37,893 bases of DNA from Robbsia betulipollinis (GTDB taxonomy: Bacteria > Pseudomonadota > Gammaproteobacteria > Burkholderiales > Burkholderiaceae): contig NZ_JAPMXC010000005.1 in the NCBI RefSeq assembly GCF_026624755.1, positions 1 to 37,893 of the forward strand, in the 5' to 3' direction. This document shows, one piece after another, positions 15,869-25,589 of this stretch. Under the pieces are notes generated by a model that made no database searches, had not been told where the DNA came from, and was given only the letters and a program-made list of their open reading frames with translations. The stretch's first letter is position 1; the number at the start of each line of letters is the position of its first letter. The translations under genes were made by a program, and so were the position numbers.

Positions 15869-16222
15869 TCAGTCGCGCTGCGCCGCCACGACGACGACTT
15901 CGACCAGACAGGCCGGATTGGCCAGTTTCGCCTCGACCGTGGCGCGCGGCGGCGTATGCCCCGCGGCCGCCCATCGGTCCCAGGCGCGATTCAGCGCATC
16001 GAAATTCGCCATGTCCGACAGGAAGATCTGCACCGACAGCAGACGCGTCTTGTCGCTGTTGGCCTCGGCAAGCAGACGGTCGATATGGCCGAGCACTTCC
16101 GTGGCCTGCGCTTCGGTATCGGCCGACGTGTCCTCGGCGATCTGGCCGGCGAGATAGACGGTCCGGTTGAAAATGGCGGCCTCGGACAGGCGCGCCCCGA
16201 TATGATGACGGACGATCGACAT
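15869..16222 (-). CDS. RidA-family protein (YjgF/YER057c/UK114)
   Basis: 117 residues beginning MSIVRHHIGARLSEAAIFNR. The family blocks are visible: TVYLAGQIAEDTSADTEAQA, TEVLGHIDRLLAEANSDKTR, VQIFLSDMANFDALNRAWDR and the C-terminal PPRATVEAKLANPACLVEVV with the Arg that binds the imine carboxylate in true RidA (the R of PPRATVE). Members deaminate reactive enamines/imines; this one belongs to a divergent subgroup, so the exact substrate is uncertain. It lies upstream of relA on the same strand, 113 bases away. Confidence 0.88.
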   Translation of the reverse strand: MSIVRHHIGARLSEAAIFNRTVYLAGQIAEDTSADTEAQATEVLGHIDRLLAEANSDKTRLLSVQIFLSDMANFDALNRAWDRWAAAGHTPPRATVEAKLANPACLVEVVVVAAQRD

Positions 16223-16324
16223 GCGGTTTTTCCGTAAGTGACAATAGAACGGGCTATTTTAAGCGACCCGCGCGCGGACATCGTCGATCAATGGAAAAAA
16301 CCTTGTTGTCCGACAGGCCATCGT

Positions 16325-16732
16325 TCAGGAGCGCGGCAGCAACGCGCGCAGGACGTCCGGCAGACTGACGGACTTGCCCGCCGCATAGTCGACCCAGACG
16401 ATACGTGCGCCGCCGTCGGCGTAGACCACGTCGGGGTCGTCGCTGCGGCGCAGTTCATAGAGCGTATCGATGCTGCTGCGTCCCGGCGCCTTCGCCGACA
16501 TCACGCACAGTACCTGCCCCGGATAGTGCAGCTGCTTGCGGAAATTCATGCTGGCGGTCACGATCACCGGGCCCTGCCCGGCGCGCATCGGCACGGCGGA
16601 CGCTTCCAGCCAGTCGATCCGCAACTGTTCGACATAGCGAAAATACACGGTGTTGTTCACATGGCCGAACGCGTCCATGTCCCCCCACCGTATCGGCATC
16701 GTGCTGCGAAACACTTCCTGGTATTCGTTCAT
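16325..16732 (-). CDS. Acyl-CoA thioesterase, 4-hydroxybenzoyl-CoA thioesterase (hot-dog) family
   Basis: 135 residues. The N-terminal signature MPIRWGDMDAFGHVNNTVYF carries the catalytic Asp and the HVNN motif of the 4HBT/YbgC hot-dog fold, followed by YFRYVEQLRIDWL, VTASMNFRKQLHYPGQVLCV and the last strand GARIVWVDYAAGKSVSLP. It should hydrolyse a short or medium acyl-CoA thioester; the substrate cannot be told. The ATG at 16732 is about 285 bases from the divergent ETF-QO gene. Confidence 0.88.
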   Translation of the reverse strand: MNEYQEVFRSTMPIRWGDMDAFGHVNNTVYFRYVEQLRIDWLEASAVPMRAGQGPVIVTASMNFRKQLHYPGQVLCVMSAKAPGRSSIDTLYELRRSDDPDVVYADGGARIVWVDYAAGKSVSLPDVLRALLPRS

Positions 16733-17017
16733 TCAACGGTTCCTCGGCAAGGGGCCGCCACGCTGGCCCGCGCCGCCCACGTGCCCACGCCGCGGCGGCT
16801 TCCACATTAAAGTAACATGCCCGATACGACACGCGAAAAGACCCGCGAAAAGACCCGCACGCGGCCCCGGCATGCCCTGCCGCGGCAGTCACGGCGGCAT
16901 GGGCGCGGCATAGGCGCGGTGTGCGCGTGTCCCATGAATGTCGATTGACCGGTTGCGACCATGTTGACGTTCCCCGACAATGGCGCCCACAGATAGAACG
17001 AGAACGGAGAATACCGG
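16733..17017. other. Divergent promoter region with a 12-base repeat
   Basis: This gap separates the thioesterase and the ETF-QO gene. It holds two full copies of CGCGAAAAGACC in tandem (16832-16855) plus a partial third. No clear promoter box is seen, but promoters for both genes must lie here. GGAGA just upstream of 17018 serves the ETF-QO start. Confidence 0.4.
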
Positions 17018-18688
17018 ATGACGTCCCCCAGCCTGCTCGAACAATATGGCCCGCGCGAAGCGATGGAATACGATGTGGTCGTCGTCGGTGGCGGCCCCGC
17101 CGGTCTGTCGGCCGCGATCCGTCTGAAGCAGCTGGCGAACGCCAAGGGGGTCGAACTGAGCGTGTGCGTGCTCGAGAAAGGCTCGGAGATCGGCGCCCAC
17201 ATCCTCTCCGGCGCGGTCATGGATCCCCGCGCGCTCGACGAACTGATCCCGGACTGGAAAGCGCTCGGCGCGCCGCTCGACACGCCGGTCACCGAGGACC
17301 GATTCCTGTTCCTGACCGAGCAGGGCCAGCGGCAGACGCCCGAATGGCTGCTGCCGGCAAGCTTCAAAAATCACGGCAATTATGTAATCAGCCTGGGCAA
17401 TGTCGCGCGCTGGCTCGGACAGCAGGCCGAGGGACTGGGCGTCGACATCTTCCCGGGGTTCGCGGCAACCGAGGTCCTGTACCGCGACGACGGTTCGGTG
17501 GGCGGCGTGGCGACGGGCAACCTGGGTATCGGCAAGGACGGCGCGCCCACCGGCGAGTTCCAGCTGGGCATGGCGCTGCAGGCCCGCTACACCCTTTTCG
17601 CCGAAGGCGCGCGCGGCCAGCTCGGCCGGCAGCTGGAAGCGCGTTTTCGTCTGCGCGACGGCCACGATCCGCAGGTCTACGGTCTGGGCATCAAGGAACT
17701 ATGGGAAATCGATCCGGCGAAGCATCAGCCCGGCCTCGTGATCCATACCGCCGGCTGGCCGCTCGACAACATTACCTATGGCGGCTCCTTCCTGTACCAC
17801 ATGAGCGAGCGCCAGGTGGCGGTCGGCTTCGTGCTGGGTCTGGGCTACAGCAACCCCTATCTCTCGCCGTTCGAGGAATTCCAGCGCTACAAGACGCATC
17901 CGGCGATCCGGCATTTCCTGGAAGGCGGCAAGCGGGTTTCGTACGGCGCGCGCGCGATCGCCGCAGGCGGGCTGGTATCGTTGCCGGAACTGGTATTCCC
18001 GGGCGGCGCGCTGATCGGCTGCGAGGCGGGCTTTCTCAATGCCTCGCGCATCAAGGGCAGTCACGGCGCGATCAAGACCGGCGCGCTCGCCGCCGAAGCG
18101 GCGTTCGAGGCATTGCAGGCGGGCCGCGGCCACGACAAGCTCGATGCCTATCCGCACGCCTTCAAGGCCTCCTGGCTGCACGAGGAACTGCACCGGGCGC
18201 GCAACTTCAAGCAGTGGATGAGCAAGGGTCTGGTGATCGGCTCGCCGATGGTGTGGATCGAGCAGAAGCTCGGCGGCAAGGTGCCCTGGACGCTGCACCA
18301 CGCGCACGCGGACCACGAGACGCTGCGCCCGGCATCGCAGTACGCACCGATCGCGTATCCCAAGCCGGACGGCAAGCTCACGTTCGACCGCCTGTCGTCC
18401 GTGTTTCTGTCGAATACGAACCATGCCGAGAACCAGCCGCCGCATCTCACGCTGAAGGACCCGGCGGTGCCGGTGAACGTGAACCTGCGCGAGTACGCGG
18501 GGCCCGAGGGCCGGTACTGCCCGGCGGCGGTGTACGAATTCGTCAAGGACGACGCCGGCCAGGACCGGCTGCAGATCAATGCGCAGAATTGCGTGCACTG
18601 CAAGACCTGCGACATCAAGGACCCGACCCAGAACATCGTCTGGGTCGCCCCGGAAGGCGGGGGCGGGCCGAACTATCCGAATATGTGA
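17018..18688 (+). CDS. Electron transfer flavoprotein-ubiquinone oxidoreductase
   Basis: 556 residues from ATG 17018. An N-terminal FAD-binding Rossmann motif (VVVVGGGPAGLSAAIRLKQL) is followed by the ETF-QO middle region (HTAGWPLDNITYGGSFLYHM, FVLGLGYSNPYLSPFEEFQR, LAAEAAFEALQAGRG). The C-terminal 4Fe-4S cluster is bound by a Cys in RYCPAAVYEF and the CxxCxxC motif NCVHCKTCDIKDP. The protein ends GGGGPNYPNM, as in the family. It passes electrons from reduced ETF (fatty-acid and amino-acid dehydrogenases) to ubiquinone at the inner membrane. Length is normal. It stands alone, convergent with aroC. Confidence 0.96.
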   Translation: MTSPSLLEQYGPREAMEYDVVVVGGGPAGLSAAIRLKQLANAKGVELSVCVLEKGSEIGAHILSGAVMDPRALDELIPDWKALGAPLDTPVTEDRFLFLTEQGQRQTPEWLLPASFKNHGNYVISLGNVARWLGQQAEGLGVDIFPGFAATEVLYRDDGSVGGVATGNLGIGKDGAPTGEFQLGMALQARYTLFAEGARGQLGRQLEARFRLRDGHDPQVYGLGIKELWEIDPAKHQPGLVIHTAGWPLDNITYGGSFLYHMSERQVAVGFVLGLGYSNPYLSPFEEFQRYKTHPAIRHFLEGGKRVSYGARAIAAGGLVSLPELVFPGGALIGCEAGFLNASRIKGSHGAIKTGALAAEAAFEALQAGRGHDKLDAYPHAFKASWLHEELHRARNFKQWMSKGLVIGSPMVWIEQKLGGKVPWTLHHAHADHETLRPASQYAPIAYPKPDGKLTFDRLSSVFLSNTNHAENQPPHLTLKDPAVPVNVNLREYAGPEGRYCPAAVYEFVKDDAGQDRLQINAQNCVHCKTCDIKDPTQNIVWVAPEGGGGPNYPNM

Positions 18689-18689
18689 G

Positions 18690-18720
18690 GCACGGCGCGC
18701 CGCACTGCCCGCCGCCGTGC
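18690..18720. terminator. Hairpin between convergent ETF-QO and aroC genes
   Basis: GCACGGCG (18690-18697) pairs with CGCCGTGC (18713-18720) over a 15-base loop. There is no U-tract on either strand. Its place between two convergent stops suggests a bidirectional terminator, but the call is weak. Confidence 0.35.
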
Positions 18721-18721
18721 G

Positions 18722-19825
18722 TCAGTCGGGCGCACGCGCGGCGATCCGCGGCGTATCGGTGCGGACGTCGCCGCACTGCGCGCGATGCCGCAACGCATGG
18801 TCGATCAGCACCAGGGCCACCGCCGCTTCGGCGATCGGCGTCGCGCGAATGCCCACACAGGGGTCATGGCGGCCGAAGGTCTCGACATCCGCCGCGTTCC
18901 CCTGCTTGTCGATCGAGCGCCGCGCCACGCGGATGCTCGAGGTCGGCTTGATGGCGATCGACGCGGTGATGTCCTGTCCGGTGGTGATGCCGCCCAGCAC
19001 GCCGCCCGCGTGATTGCCGACGAAGCCCGCGGGCGTCAGTTCGTCGCCGTGCTCGGACCCGCGTTGCCGCACGCTATCGAAGCCCGCGCCGATCTCCACG
19101 CCCTTCACCGCGTTGATGCCCATCAGCGCATGCGCCAGATCCGCGTCGATGCGGTCGAACAAGGGCTCGCCCCAGCCTGCCGGCACGCCGCTGGCCACCA
19201 CGTCGATCCGCGCGCCGATGGAATCGCCGCTGCGCCGCAGATCGTCCATATACGCCTCGAGCCGCGGCACGATGCCCGCGTTCGGCGCGAAGAACGGGTT
19301 CTGCTGCACGGCCGCCCAATCCTCGAAGGGAATGTCGATTTCGCCCAGCGCGCGCATATACGCGCGCACCTCGGTGCCGAGCTGCTCGCGCAGCCATTTC
19401 TTCGCCACGGCGCCGGCGGCCACCAGCGGGGCGGTGAGCCGCGCCGACGAACGTCCGCCGCCGCGATGGTCGCGGATGCCGTATTTCTGCCAGTAGGTGT
19501 AATCGGCGTGACCCGGGCGGAAGGTCTCGACGATGTTGCCGTAGTCCTTGCTGCGCTGATCGGTGTTGCGAATCAGCAGCGCGATCGGCGCGCCGGTGGT
19601 GCGGCCTTCGAACACACCGGAGAGGATTTCGACCCGATCGGCTTCCTGGCGTTGCGTGACATGCCGCGAAGTTCCCGGGCGGCGCCGGTCGAGTTCCTGC
19701 TGGACGTCCGCTTCGGCGAGCGCCATCCCGGGCGGGCAGCCGTCGACGACGCAGCCGATCGCGGGACCATGGGATTCCCCGAACGAGGTGACGGTGAACA
19801 GTTTTCCGAGGGTGTTTCCAGACAT
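18722..19825 (-). CDS. aroC: Chorismate synthase
   Basis: 367 residues from ATG 19825, [20 protein letters not shown]. Family motifs: [60 protein letters not shown] followed by [10 protein letters not shown], and near the end the [16 protein letters not shown] motif and [16 protein letters not shown]. The open frame extends far upstream but that part is a shadow. It converts EPSP to chorismate using reduced FMN, the last shared step to aromatic amino acids. It is the third gene after a CBS protein and an MFS transporter on the minus strand, 35 bases from the latter. Confidence 0.97.
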   Translation of the reverse strand: MSGNTLGKLFTVTSFGESHGPAIGCVVDGCPPGMALAEADVQQELDRRRPGTSRHVTQRQEADRVEILSGVFEGRTTGAPIALLIRNTDQRSKDYGNIVETFRPGHADYTYWQKYGIRDHRGGGRSSARLTAPLVAAGAVAKKWLREQLGTEVRAYMRALGEIDIPFEDWAAVQQNPFFAPNAGIVPRLEAYMDDLRRSGDSIGARIDVVASGVPAGWGEPLFDRIDADLAHALMGINAVKGVEIGAGFDSVRQRGSEHGDELTPAGFVGNHAGGVLGGITTGQDITASIAIKPTSSIRVARRSIDKQGNAADVETFGRHDPCVGIRATPIAEAAVALVLIDHALRHRAQCGDVRTDTPRIAARAPD

Positions 19826-19860
19826 GGGGGCCCCGCCTTCGCTATCGTAAAGCCGGCATT

Positions 19861-21330
19861 TTACCGCCTGGCACGCGAATGCACGAAATCGCTGACCAGA
19901 CCCCGCGATTGCCGCAGAAACTGCGGCGCGCACAGACACAGACCGCCGATCATCAGGGCGTTGAGCAGGCCGACCGTCAGGAACAGGAGCGGGATCGATC
20001 CGCCCAGCGCGCCCAACCCGAGCGCCAGCAGCGACGACGCCACCATGAACAGCGCATTGAGGATATTGTTCGCGGCGATGATGCGCGCGCGGTGGCTCGG
20101 TTGGCTGCGCTCCTGTATCAACGCATAGAGCGGCACGCTGTACAGGCCGCCGGCCACCGCCAGCAACGACAGATCGACGAGAATGCGCCAGTGGCCGCTC
20201 TGGCGGACGAAGCCGGCCACGGCATACAGCGCGCCCGGTTCCATCGTTGCCGGCCGCGGCGGCAGCGACCGGCATGCGAGATAGAGATCGACGGCGAACA
20301 CCGTCATGCCGATGCCGCCGACCGGCACGAGGCCGAGCACGCGGCGCGCGGAACCGAAGCGCCCGCACAGCATCGAGCCGGCGCCGATCCCCACGGTGAA
20401 GGTCGCGAGCAGCAACGTGACGACCGAGGGACCCGCCGCCAGCACATCGCGTGCAAACGGAAAAAAGGAGGTGAGCAGGACCGCGCCGACGAACCAGAGC
20501 CAGGAAATGCCGATCAGGCCGACGAAGATGGTACGGTCCTCGAACGCCAGCACGAGGTTGCGCCAGGTTTCGGAGACGGGATTCCAGTTGATCCGCAAGC
20601 CCGGCGCGGCTGGCGCGGAAGACGGAATCCACGCCGATACCACCCGCCCGATCAGCGCGCAGGCGAGGCACAGGACCGCCACCATCGGGCCGCCGGCGCC
20701 ACCGCTCGCCACCATCCCGCCGATCAAGGTCCCGAGCAGAATCGAGATGAAGGTGCCCATTTCCACCAGGCCGTTGCCGGCAACGAGTTCGGCGGGTGCG
20801 AGATGCTCGGGCAGGTACGCGTACTTCGCGGGACCGAACAGCGTCGAATGCAGACCCATCAGGAAAATGCCGACGTACAACAGGCGGGCGCTGTGCAGCA
20901 GGAAACCGGCGCTGGCCAGCATCATGATGCCGATCTCCAGCGTCTTGACCGCACGCATCAGCACGGCCTTGTCGTATTTGTCCGCGAGTTGTCCCGCCGT
21001 GGCCGAGAACAACAGAAAGGGCACCACGAAAATGGCGGCGATCAGGAACGCGGCCGCGCCCGCGTTGCCCACGCCGAACAGCACCGATTGATAGGTGACG
21101 ACCGACGTAAAGCCGACCTTGAAGAGGTTGTCGTTCAGCGCGCCGGAGAACTGCACCCAGAAAAACGGTGCGAAGCGGCGTTCGCGCAGCAGGCGACGCG
21201 GTGTGGGCGCGGTCGCAGCGGGTTTACCGTCCGATTGGTTGCTCGGTTGGCTGCCCGGTTCGTTGCCCGGTTGGTTGCCCGGTTGGCCGTCGGGTTCGGC
21301 GCCGGCCGCCGGCCGCGCGCGTCCGCTCAA
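19861..21330 (-). CDS. MFS transporter, LplT-like (lysophospholipid transporter family)
   Basis: 489 residues if started at TTG 21330, which overlaps the CBS gene stop (TTGA). No ATG or GTG is available before the conserved [20 protein letters not shown]. About 12 membrane segments follow, with MFS motifs such as [20 protein letters not shown] and [20 protein letters not shown]. The NDN and [13 protein letters not shown] patterns fit the LplT/Aas-associated branch that flips lysophospholipids across the inner membrane. No acyltransferase domain is fused. The first 45 residues include a low-complexity PGNQ-type repeat. Substrate is inferred only from family. Confidence 0.82.
   Translation of the reverse strand: MSGRARPAAGAEPDGQPGNQPGNEPGSQPSNQSDGKPAATAPTPRRLLRERRFAPFFWVQFSGALNDNLFKVGFTSVVTYQSVLFGVGNAGAAAFLIAAIFVVPFLLFSATAGQLADKYDKAVLMRAVKTLEIGIMMLASAGFLLHSARLLYVGIFLMGLHSTLFGPAKYAYLPEHLAPAELVAGNGLVEMGTFISILLGTLIGGMVASGGAGGPMVAVLCLACALIGRVVSAWIPSSAPAAPGLRINWNPVSETWRNLVLAFEDRTIFVGLIGISWLWFVGAVLLTSFFPFARDVLAAGPSVVTLLLATFTVGIGAGSMLCGRFGSARRVLGLVPVGGIGMTVFAVDLYLACRSLPPRPATMEPGALYAVAGFVRQSGHWRILVDLSLLAVAGGLYSVPLYALIQERSQPSHRARIIAANNILNALFMVASSLLALGLGALGGSIPLLFLTVGLLNALMIGGLCLCAPQFLRQSRGLVSDFVHSRARR
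21240..21293. repeat. Imperfect 12-base tandem repeat in the MFS gene
   Basis: About four copies of a CGGTTGGTTGCC-like unit encode, on the minus strand, the tetrapeptides [16 protein letters not shown] near the start of the transporter. It preserves frame when it expands or shrinks and lies before the first membrane segment. Confidence 0.7.
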
Positions 21331-21803
21331 AGCCGGATATCGCTCGTGGAAGTCTCTTCCTCGTGCGGCCAGTCGCGGATGTAGGCCTTGAGCATCCGGT
21401 TCTCGAAGCCCTGCGCTTCGACCACCGCGCGGGCGACGTCGAACAGGGAAATGACCCCCATCAGCCGCCGATTGTCCAGCACCGGCAGATAGCGCGCGTG
21501 CCTTTCGAGCATCAGGCGCCGCAGTTCGTCGATATGCATCTCGGGCGTGCAGGACAGGAAAGCTTCGTCCATCAGCGAGCGCACCGACGTCTCGCCCAGC
21601 GAACCGCCGTTCGCGTTCAGCGTCGCCACCACCTCGCGAAACGTCAGCATGCCGACGACCTCGCCGTGTTCGATCACGACGACGGAGCCGATGTCGTGCT
21701 CGGCCATCACCATCACGGCATCGTGAAATGTCGTGCTGGCGGAGACCGTGTACAACGCGCTGCCCTTGACCTTCAGTATGTCGCTCACTCGCATGATTGC
21801 CAC
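21327..21803 (-). CDS. CBS-domain protein
   Basis: 158 residues, MAIMRVSDILKVKGSALYTV (an ATG three codons on is an equal choice). Two CBS motifs: residues 5-60 (TFHDAVMVMAEHDIGSVVVI, then GEVVGMLTFREVV) and residues 75-135 (MHIDELRRLMLERHARYLPV, then RRLMGVISLFDVARAVV). Paired CBS motifs bind adenosyl nucleotides and act as sensors. What it regulates is unknown. It overlaps the start of the MFS gene, so the two are probably co-translated. Confidence 0.9.
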   Translation of the reverse strand: MAIMRVSDILKVKGSALYTVSASTTFHDAVMVMAEHDIGSVVVIEHGEVVGMLTFREVVATLNANGGSLGETSVRSLMDEAFLSCTPEMHIDELRRLMLERHARYLPVLDNRRLMGVISLFDVARAVVEAQGFENRMLKAYIRDWPHEEETSTSDIRL

Positions 21804-21936
21804 CCACCTTGATACGGTTTGTTGATCCTAGCGGAAAGGCGGCTAAAAATAAAGTCGCGCCATACCCTTGATTCCCCTCTTTCGCAAGCCCGGCGAATTC
21901 AGGCCGTTGCGTGCCGCGTACACCGGCGCCCGTCGC

Positions 21937-23580
21937 TCAGGTATCGAGGGGTACGGCCGGCGCGCGGCGGATATCCGCGGTAACGCGATGCGCAGGGGCC
22001 GACGCCCCGCCCACGTCGGAGGTCCGCCCGGCCGCGTCCCGGGCGTGCAGCTCGCCGGCCGGCGTCGCGGCGCTGCCGGCGTGGTCCGCATCGCCTGCAC
22101 TGCCTTCATCGCCGTCTTCCTCTTCCTCTACTTCCCCGCCGGCGGCCCGCTCGTCGCGCTCGTCCATCCGCTCCAGCAGCGCCTCCGGCACGGGCACCGC
22201 GAACGATGCGGGCGACGAAGCGGGCGACGAAGCGGGCGACGACACGGGCGACAGTAACGGCGACGGCATGGGCACCGATAGCGGAGACAGCAGCGGTGCC
22301 GGCGCGACGGCGAGCTCCGCCTGCACCAGCGAAGCCGTGCGCGCCGCCATCAGATCGGCCAGCGAGGTCGTGAGTCCGCCGTTCTGCATCGCTTCCACCA
22401 GCTTCGGTCCGTCGATCCGCGATGTCTCCAGACCCGCCTGGAACGCCAGTTCGGCGCGGTTCACGACCAGCAGGTCAAAAAGCGCCGCCACCGTGATCGC
22501 GGCGGGGTTGGCGATCAGCACCCAGCGCGCCGCCTCGCCGTCGCGATGCAGACGGGCGATCCATTCGCATCCTTCGAGCAGATTCAGCAGCCGCAGCGTG
22601 GTTTCGAGGTCGCGCCGCACCATCCGCGAGAGTTCCGACGCAGTGTAGCCCATCCGCCCGCGATCACGCGCGCGTACCAGCCGCGAGAGCATGCCGAGCG
22701 CGTCGAGCAGATCGCTCCCCGGAAAACGCGGCCGGAAAAAATGCCCGGCGCGGATGGCGGGGAGCGCGGAGGTGATCGTCGCGCCGAAAAGCGTGATGAA
22801 CCAGCTCAGATAGACCCAGATCAGGAAGATCGGGAACGCGGCGAACGCGCCGTACACGGCCGTATAGGTGGGAATATGGCGGATGTAGAAGCCGAAAACC
22901 CGCTTCGTGATCTCGAAGGCCAGCGCCGCGAACAGGCCGCCCCACATCGCATCGCGCCATTCGACGCGACAATTTGGCACATAGACGTAGAGCAGCGTGA
23001 ACCCCAGCGCCATGACCGGCACGGCGGCGAGCGAGATCGCCCACTGCCTGGCGAACGGCAGCAGATGCAGGGCGTCGGTGACCGACACGACCGATTGACC
23101 CAGCAAATAGGTCGAGAACGAGACGCTGACGCCGAACAGCATCGGCGCCAGCGTCAGCACCGCCCAGTAGATCAGCAGACGCTGCGCGAGCGGGCGCGAC
23201 TTGCGCACCCGCCAGATCACGTTCAACGACGATTCGATCGTCATCATCGTGATCAGCGAGGTCATGACCAGTACGCCCATGCCGGCGGTGGTCAGGGCCT
23301 TGGCCTTCGCGGCGAACTCGTTCAGATAGTCGAAGATCTGCTGGTTGACCGCCGGGGGCATCAGGTGATCGGCCAGGAAAGCCTGCAACGCATCGCGGAA
23401 GGTCGAGAAGATCGGAAACGCGGTGAACACCGCGAACGCCACGGTGATCAGGGGCACGATCGACAGGACGGTCGTAAACGTCAGGCTGCCCGCCACTTGC
23501 GGGACCCGGTCCTCGGTGCTGCGCTTCGCGGCGAAACGGGCGAAGCGTCGCAACGTGGGCAGACGCAGGAAGGAAATCAA
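21937..23580 (-). CDS. YihY/BrkB-family inner-membrane protein with a long C-terminal extension
   Basis: 547 residues from TTG 23580, supported by AGAGGTAG a few bases upstream; no ATG is near. The N-terminal 300 residues are the YihY/UPF0761 domain: QVAGSLTFTTVLSIVPLITV, six predicted membrane segments, and VYGAFAAFPIFLIWVYLSWF. Then comes a soluble region with a winged-helix look (SELSRMVRRDLETTLRLLNL) and a disordered tail rich in Pro, Ser and Glu, including four SSPA repeats and EVEEEEDGDEG. The family was once taken for RNase BN, which is wrong; its role is not settled. Opposite in direction to the quinone reductase gene. Confidence 0.87.
   Translation of the reverse strand: MISFLRLPTLRRFARFAAKRSTEDRVPQVAGSLTFTTVLSIVPLITVAFAVFTAFPIFSTFRDALQAFLADHLMPPAVNQQIFDYLNEFAAKAKALTTAGMGVLVMTSLITMMTIESSLNVIWRVRKSRPLAQRLLIYWAVLTLAPMLFGVSVSFSTYLLGQSVVSVTDALHLLPFARQWAISLAAVPVMALGFTLLYVYVPNCRVEWRDAMWGGLFAALAFEITKRVFGFYIRHIPTYTAVYGAFAAFPIFLIWVYLSWFITLFGATITSALPAIRAGHFFRPRFPGSDLLDALGMLSRLVRARDRGRMGYTASELSRMVRRDLETTLRLLNLLEGCEWIARLHRDGEAARWVLIANPAAITVAALFDLLVVNRAELAFQAGLETSRIDGPKLVEAMQNGGLTTSLADLMAARTASLVQAELAVAPAPLLSPLSVPMPSPLLSPVSSPASSPASSPASFAVPVPEALLERMDERDERAAGGEVEEEEDGDEGSAGDADHAGSAATPAGELHARDAAGRTSDVGGASAPAHRVTADIRRAPAVPLDT
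22208..22255. repeat. 12-base tandem repeat in the YihY gene
   Basis: GCGGGCGACGAA occurs at 22208-22219 and 22220-22231, then with one change at 22232-22243 and more changes at 22244-22255. On the minus strand it encodes repeated SSPA tetrapeptides in the disordered tail. In-frame length changes would be tolerated. Confidence 0.85.
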
Positions 23581-23731
23581 AGGCTACCTCTTCTGGCAGG
23601 ACGCCGGCGCGGGACGCGCGAGCGCTTGCGGAACGTGCGCCGCGCACGGCGCACCTGCGCGACACTGCGCTACGGACGCGCTCGATGTGCGCATGGCACG
23701 GCGCGAAGGTGGGCGAACCCGGCCCACCCCC

Positions 23732-23737
23732 TATAAT
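23732..23737 (+). promoter_or_regulatory. -10 box upstream of the quinone reductase
   Basis: A perfect TATAAT at 23732-23737 lies 27 bases before the preferred start codon at 23765 and 15 before the alternative ATG at 23753. The -35 region is GC-rich with no good match. Confidence 0.5.
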
Positions 23738-23752
23738 AGAACGTCACAGTAA

Positions 23753-24367
<615 letters not shown>

Positions 24368-24412
24368 CGCCGCTGCTGCCGCCGCTGCATGCGGGGCGGC
24401 GACGAAAAAGGG

Positions 24413-24486
24413 CGCGGCGGACAGGAATCGAACCCGTAACCCCAGACTTAGAAGGTCTGTGCTCTATCCGGTTGAGCTACCGCCAC
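24413..24486 (-). tRNA. tRNA-Arg(TCT), CCA not encoded
   Basis: Minus-strand sequence from GTGGCGGTAGCTCAACCGG to CCGCCGCG. The anticodon stem CAGAC/GTCTG encloses CTTCTAA, anticodon TCT. The acceptor stem GTGGCGG/CCGCCGC has one G-T pair. After the discriminator G comes CCC and then five T, so the 3' CCA is not encoded, unlike the other three tRNAs here, and must be added by the CCA enzyme. Termination probably uses the T run directly after the gene. Confidence 0.9.
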
Positions 24487-24519
24487 GCGGACTGCAATTC
24501 TAACAGAGTCGGCGCGGGT

Positions 24520-25362
24520 CTAGACCAGTTGCGGATGCATCGACAGCCAGACGAAGGCCGCCGCGCCGGCGACCAGGCAGTAGACGCCGAATACCGCCAG
24601 ACGCCCCTTGCCTTCGAAGTAATGCATCAGGAAACGGATGCTCAGGTACGCGGCGATGCCCGTCAGGACCCCGCCCAGCAGCGCGTCGCTCAACTGGGTG
24701 CCGCCGGCCCGGAACAGCTTGGGCAGCTCCAGCACGCCGGCCGCGAAAATGATGGGCGTGCCGAGCAGGAAGGAGAATTCCGCCGCTTTTTCGGCGGTCA
24801 TGCCCGCGCCGACGCCGGCGATCATCGTCAGGCCGCTGCGCGAGAAGCCCGGAATCAGCGCACCGATCTGCGCGAAACCCACCGCAGCGGCCTGGAGGAA
24901 CGTGAGTTTTTCCGGGGCCGGCGACCGCAGCGCCGAGCGGCGGCGCTGCAGGCGGTCGCCGAACCACAGCAATACGCCATTGATCATCAGCGCGGCGGCG
25001 ACGATGCGCAGGTCGTGGAAAACATGCTCGATGTGCTTTTCCAGCAGCAGGCCGACCACTCCCGCGGGGATCGTACCGGCGATCAGCGCCCAGGCCAGAT
25101 GGCCGTCGTCGCTGCGGTGCCCGCCCAGGGTGCCGAACCAGCCGCGCACGATCGCCACCCAGCGCGCGCGGAAATACCAGAGCAGCGCCACCGCGGTGCC
25201 CAGATGCAGGGCCACCAGAAACGGCAGCAGTTGCGGCGCATGCCGGTCGATATGCATGCCGATCAGACCGGGCACGAGCAAGGTGTGTCCCAGACTGCTG
25301 ACCGGGAACAATTCGGTGACGCCCTGAAGCACGCTCAGGAAAATAAGAAAGGCTAGACTCAC
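24520..25362 (-). CDS. uppP: Undecaprenyl-diphosphatase
   Basis: 280 residues from GTG 25362 ([20 protein letters not shown]), the N-terminus expected for the family. Both catalytic regions are visible: [13 protein letters not shown] near residues 14-26 and [14 protein letters not shown] near 168-181 with the Ser/Arg pair. About eight membrane segments. It removes a phosphate from undecaprenyl diphosphate so that the lipid carrier of peptidoglycan and glycan synthesis can be reused, and can confer bacitracin resistance. Its stop codon is close to the tRNA-Arg promoter; the palindrome GGTCTAGACC spans it. Confidence 0.95.
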   Translation of the reverse strand: MSLAFLIFLSVLQGVTELFPVSSLGHTLLVPGLIGMHIDRHAPQLLPFLVALHLGTAVALLWYFRARWVAIVRGWFGTLGGHRSDDGHLAWALIAGTIPAGVVGLLLEKHIEHVFHDLRIVAAALMINGVLLWFGDRLQRRRSALRSPAPEKLTFLQAAAVGFAQIGALIPGFSRSGLTMIAGVGAGMTAEKAAEFSFLLGTPIIFAAGVLELPKLFRAGGTQLSDALLGGVLTGIAAYLSIRFLMHYFEGKGRLAVFGVYCLVAGAAAFVWLSMHPQLV

Positions 25363-25589
25363 GAGGAAAGCTCGGCTAAAAGGCGGTAAAAGAAAGGATC
25401 AGGCGCCGTACGACGCCGCGTCGCCGGGAATTATGCGCTATCGGCGCTCAAGCGCCAAGACGCGCGGCCCGCATGCCGCATCGACCACGGCGCCATCCCC
25501 GCCAAATGCTGCGGCGGGCACGCAAACCGCTGCCAGTTGCGGCGATGCCACACTTTTTGCATCGGCATATAACTTTTGCTGCTCAAACG

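Noticed and set aside
14589..16157. A 522-residue plus-strand frame opposite relA and the RidA-family gene
   Set aside because: Shadow frame over two well-supported minus-strand genes.
16921..18951. A 676-residue plus-strand frame over the ETF-QO gene
   Set aside because: It overlaps the clear ETF-QO coding sequence in another frame and is Arg/Gly-rich without motifs.
19879..21384. A 501-residue plus-strand frame opposite the MFS transporter
   Set aside because: Strong His/Gln/Arg bias and a shadow of the transporter with clear membrane segments on the other strand.
25546..25561. Sigma-54 promoter TGCCAC-N5-TTGCA before the ncRNA candidate
   Set aside because: The essential GG of the -24 element is GC, so a functional sigma-54 site is unlikely.
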